Assembly (NCBI GenBank): GCA_938038035.1
Contig: CALHQV010000337.1
Coordinates: forward strand, 1 to 6,196
Direction of reading: 5' to 3'
DNA from: an uncultured Gemella sp.
GTDB lineage: Bacteria > Bacillota > Bacilli > Staphylococcales > Gemellaceae
Length of the DNA stretch: 6,196 nucleotides
Shown here: positions 5,036 through 6,196 of the stretch, piece after piece
Position numbering within the stretch: the first letter of the stretch is position 1
Layout of the letters: each line of letters begins with the position of its first letter
Notes under the pieces: generated by a model
The model's database searches: none
What the model was told of the DNA's origin: nothing
The model's input: the letters and a program-made list of their open reading frames with translations, nothing else
Made by a program: the position numbers and the translations under genes

Positions 5036-6061
5036 ATGAATAAATTTTTAAAAATAATTTCAGTTGTTGCTGCATTCGCACTACTTTTAGTAGGATGTTC
5101 AAGCAAAACTAATTCTGGAGCTTCAAACTCTGGAAGTAAAACAAAAATTGTTACTTCTGTAAACTTTTATGCAGAAGTTGCTAAGAGTATAGCAGGAGAT
5201 AAAGCAGACGTTTCTTCTATTATAACTTCTACTTCAGTAGATCCACATGATTTTGAACCAACTGCTCAAGATGCTAAAACTGTTGCTGATTCTAACATCG
5301 CAATTCTTAACGGTGGTGGATACGATTCTTGGTTCGAAAAACTTACTGCTAATAGTAAAGACATCAAAAAAATTGATGGTGCTAAACTACTAGGACTTAA
5401 AGATGGAGATAACGAACACATTTGGTACAATCCAGAAGTAATGAGTAAAGTTGCAGATGAACTTACTAAAGTCTTATCTGAAAAAGATTCTGCTAATAAA
5501 GATTTCTATGAAAAAAATAGAGATAACTACAAAAAAGAACTTTCAAAAATTACTGATAAAATTAATTCTTTAAAAGATAAAGCTAACGGTAAATCTGTAC
5601 TTACAACAGAACCTGTTTTTGAATATGCTGTAGATGCATTAGGATTTAAAACTACAGACCAAGTTAAAAAATTAGCTCAAGCAACTGAAGAAGGAAATGA
5701 CCCTGCTCCACAAGACTTAAAAGCTATTCAAGAGCAAATTAAATCTAAACAGATTTCATTAATTATCAACAACGTTCAAACAACTAATAAAACTATTGAA
5801 GGTTTAATTACTCTAGCTGAACAAAATAAAGTACCTGTTCTTAATGTAACAGAAACACAACCAGAAGGAAAAACTTACATCGAATGGATGTTAGATCAAT
5901 ATAATAAATTAGAAGAAATTCTAAATGGTGGATCTGGTGAAAAAGCTTATCACGTAGAAGGAGCATCTGAAGGTCACTCACACGATCACGAAGGACATTC
6001 TCACGAAGGTCACTCACATGAAGGTCATGATCACGATCACGAAAAAGAACATAAACATTAA
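5036..6061 (+). CDS. zinc/manganese ABC transporter substrate-binding lipoprotein (ZnuA-like) with His-rich C-terminal tail
   Basis: Captures divalent metal outside the membrane and hands it to an ABC permease (cluster 9, ZnuA/TroA family). Zinc is the likely cargo because of the Zur box and His tail. The 341-residue protein starts with a lipoprotein signal (Lys near the N-terminus, hydrophobic 5-19, lipobox LVGC with C21 as lipidated Cys) and a Ser/Asn/Gly-rich linker to about 35. Expected ligands are H71 in DPHDFEP and H128 in NEHIWYNP. The third position reads LTTEPVFEYAVDALGF, putting E192 where ZnuA has His. No canonical fourth Asp is plain; VTETQPEGKTYIEWM (271-285) is the conserved block nearby. 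The usual His-rich loop between the first two ligands is absent; instead residues 314-341 hold 12 His. No transport partner gene is in the window. Tandem TAA stops end the gene. Manganese transport cannot be excluded. Confidence 0.93.
   Translation: MNKFLKIISVVAAFALLLVGCSSKTNSGASNSGSKTKIVTSVNFYAEVAKSIAGDKADVSSIITSTSVDPHDFEPTAQDAKTVADSNIAILNGGGYDSWFEKLTANSKDIKKIDGAKLLGLKDGDNEHIWYNPEVMSKVADELTKVLSEKDSANKDFYEKNRDNYKKELSKITDKINSLKDKANGKSVLTTEPVFEYAVDALGFKTTDQVKKLAQATEEGNDPAPQDLKAIQEQIKSKQISLIINNVQTTNKTIEGLITLAEQNKVPVLNVTETQPEGKTYIEWMLDQYNKLEEILNGGSGEKAYHVEGASEGHSHDHEGHSHEGHSHEGHDHDHEKEHKH
5972..6043 (+). repeat. tandem GHSHE-type coding repeats in the His-rich tail
   Basis: Four imperfect units encode GHSHDHE, GHSHE, GHSHE and GHDHDHE (residues 313-336). 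Codons vary between the copies (GGT/GGA, CAC/CAT), so the units are not recent identical duplications. The repeat likely binds zinc or another divalent metal. Confidence 0.8.
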
Positions 6062-6082
6062 TAAGAAGATTAAAAATTAGTC

Positions 6083-6110
6083 TTCACATATTATAAATAT
6101 GTAGTATAAT
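6083..6110 (+). promoter_or_regulatory. possible promoter overlapping the lipoprotein terminator
   Basis: TTCACA (5 of 6 to the -35 consensus) at 6083-6088, a 16-bp spacer and a perfect TATAAT at 6105-6110. Transcription would begin near 6117, inside the left arm of the terminator stem. It could serve a gene beyond the window or a tiny RNA, or be a chance match in AT-rich DNA. Confidence 0.35.
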
Positions 6111-6112
6111 AT

Positions 6113-6147
6113 AAAGAAGAGATTCTAAATCGTATCTCTTCTTTTTT
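6113..6147 (+). terminator. intrinsic terminator of the lipoprotein gene
   Basis: An 11-bp perfect stem (AAAGAAGAGAT at 6113-6123 with ATCTCTTCTTT at 6134-6144) with a 10-nt loop runs into a six-T tract (6142-6147). It lies 51 bp after the stop codon and suggests the gene is transcribed alone. The A-rich left arm means it may also work for a gene converging from the right. Confidence 0.82.
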
Positions 6148-6196
6148 AGCACATAAAATGTTATTATATTTAATTACTAATATAATATAGCAAATC

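Noticed and set aside
5972..6043. Short tandem repeats as a CRISPR-like or mobile repeat
   Set aside because: Units are 15-21 bp, in frame, of varying codons and within a His-rich protein tail; there are no spacers.
6065..6085. Hairpin GAAGA...TCTTC after the lipoprotein gene as terminator
   Set aside because: The stem is AU-rich with a three-base loop and no T-tract follows; the next hairpin at 6113-6147 is the credible terminator.
1..6196. An undescribed multi-gene defence, toxin or mobile system
   Set aside because: Every gene falls in a known housekeeping or transport family; no integrase, transposase, terminal repeats, toxin-antitoxin pair or unknown gene cluster is visible.

Overview
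The window looks like chromosomal housekeeping DNA from a very AT-rich Bacillota bacterium. The signs are strong AGGAGG-type ribosome binding sites, sigma-A-type promoters, a Bacillus-type Zur operator, and the rpsB-tsf-pyrH-frr order followed by UPF0291 (YnzC) and UPF0154 (YneF) proteins. The protein sequences and base composition fit a Gemella-like or staphylococcal-type Bacillales member; the genus is an inference, not something the sequence proves.

Layout: positions 1-214 are AT-rich non-coding DNA with a probable promoter. A RluA-family pseudouridine synthase (215-1066, +) follows. It ends at a bidirectional hairpin terminator (1074-1108) shared with the convergent minus-strand cluster. 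Read in its own direction, that cluster is rpsB (4672-3938) and tsf (3880-2993), a terminator (2928-2956), then pyrH (2873-2160), frr (2135-1578), a UPF0291 gene (1573 or 1585 to 1364) and a UPF0154 gene (1361-1116). The 363 bp between rpsB and the divergent last gene carry two well-formed divergent promoters, a structured roughly 115-nt rpsB leader with two Shine-Dalgarno sequences, and a near-perfect Zur operator. The last gene (5036-6061, +) encodes a zinc/manganese-type ABC transporter substrate-binding lipoprotein with a His-rich C-terminal tail. It is followed by a hairpin terminator at 6113-6147.

How they work together: S2, EF-Ts and RRF serve ribosome structure, elongation and recycling; UMP kinase supplies UDP for pyrimidine nucleotides; the pseudouridine synthase modifies RNA. 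The terminator after tsf probably lets rpsB-tsf be made at ribosomal-protein level while pyrH-frr and the two small genes run from a weaker promoter or from read-through. The metal-binding lipoprotein is a separate unit that appears to be controlled by zinc.

No mobile element, CRISPR array, tRNA, rRNA or defence system is visible. The points of interest are regulatory (Zur box, rpsB leader, overlapping promoter and terminator signals), the unusual ligand set and His tail of the lipoprotein, and the gene order after frr. I see no convincing undescribed multi-gene system.
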